Source of the DNA: Arenimonas donghaensis DSM 18148 = HO3-R19
GTDB lineage: Bacteria; Pseudomonadota; Gammaproteobacteria; Xanthomonadales; Xanthomonadaceae
Reading direction: 5' to 3'
Length of the DNA stretch: 64,000 bases
Assembly: GCF_000743535.1 (NCBI RefSeq)
Contig: NZ_AVCJ01000003.1
Location: forward strand, 1-64,000
Made by a program: the position numbers and the translations under genes
In this document: positions 63,983 through 64,000 of the stretch, piece after piece
Layout of the letters: the number at the start of each line of letters is the position of its first letter
How positions within the stretch are numbered: position 1 is the first letter of the stretch
Notes under the pieces: generated by a model
What the model saw: the letters and a program-made list of their open reading frames with translations, nothing else
The model's database searches: none
What the model was told of the DNA's origin: nothing

Positions 63983-64000
63983 ATGGATCCGGGCCCTGCC
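63983..64000 (+). CDS. Possible start of a gene cut by the window edge
   Basis: An ATG at 63983 opens MDPGPA and runs off the window. It is divergent from the LysR gene, the usual place of a LysR target. Only six codons are visible, so identity cannot be judged. Confidence 0.25.

Overview
The window is GC-rich chromosomal DNA, very likely from a gammaproteobacterium of the order Lysobacterales (Xanthomonadales). The grounds are gene content and synteny: bamC-dapA-gcvR-bcp, nnr-tsaE-amiC-mutL, pcnB-folK-panB-panC and phoB-phoR-ppk-ppx all have the gammaproteobacterial order, while the metG-rsxA-rsxB block, the NAD-type isocitrate dehydrogenase, the TraB/GumN protein and the REP-type repeats reading gggacttcagtccc point to the Xanthomonas/Lysobacter side. 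This placement is inference. No rRNA, phage, transposase or CRISPR array was seen. Almost all of the sequence is densely packed coding DNA with 4-base stop/start overlaps.

Layout. 1-514: non-coding, with three kinds of inverted repeat. 515-1852: rimO. 1953-7103: a tightly overlapping seven-gene operon (dienelactone hydrolase, HIT protein, pxpB, pxpC, pxpA, DUF969, DUF979) that looks like 5-oxoproline use plus a candidate uptake pair. 7128-8862: dcd and apbC, reverse strand. 9064-11847: a stand-alone TonB-dependent receptor with its own terminator. 11943-15185: metG, rsxA, rsxB. 15164-22247: reverse-strand run nnr-tsaE-amiC-mutL-DUF1684-traB. 22271-28454: queG, then the reverse run pcnB-folK-panB-panC and pgi. 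28572-31733: tRNA-Glu, fdxA, the dapA-bamC pair, gcvR and bcp. 31828-38565: phoH, DUF1275, thiD, a lipoprotein, a BI-1 protein, a methyltransferase and DUF2254. 38634-40406: isocitrate dehydrogenase and a CMD/glutaredoxin pair. 40566-49675: bepA-like protease, phoBR, ppk1-ppx, then a glycosyltransferase/PAP2 phosphatase pair. 49676-50221: a non-coding nested inverted repeat. 50222-58468: GNAT, DUF885 peptidase, rlmJ, an enoyl reductase-like MDR, and a MacAB-type exporter next to a YIP1 protein. 58808-62824: SulP transporter, universal stress protein, serine hydrolase. 62852-63883: a LysR regulator.

How the genes work together. The 42-50 kb segment is centred on phosphate: a Pho-box-like site lies before phoB and a second one before the glycosyltransferase/PAP2 pair, with polyphosphate synthesis and breakdown genes between them. 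This suggests a phosphate-starvation unit that may include membrane lipid remodelling. Other segments are mostly housekeeping: tRNA modification (tsaE, queG, rimO and rlmJ for the ribosome), pantothenate and folate synthesis, lysine/cell-wall precursor synthesis, DNA mismatch repair and redox repair.

Most notable observations: a REP inverted pair inserted in frame inside metG, where it encodes part of the linker to the tRNA-binding domain; back-to-back promoters between nnr and queG whose -10 boxes sit 6-7 bases from both start codons (leaderless mRNAs predicted); an rsxAB pair without the other Rsx genes in the same operon; and a roughly 495-base nested palindrome downstream of the PAP2 gene. 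No clearly new multi-gene system was proven; the pxp-DUF969-DUF979 operon and the Pho-box/glycosyltransferase/PAP2 pair are the best candidates for untested biology.
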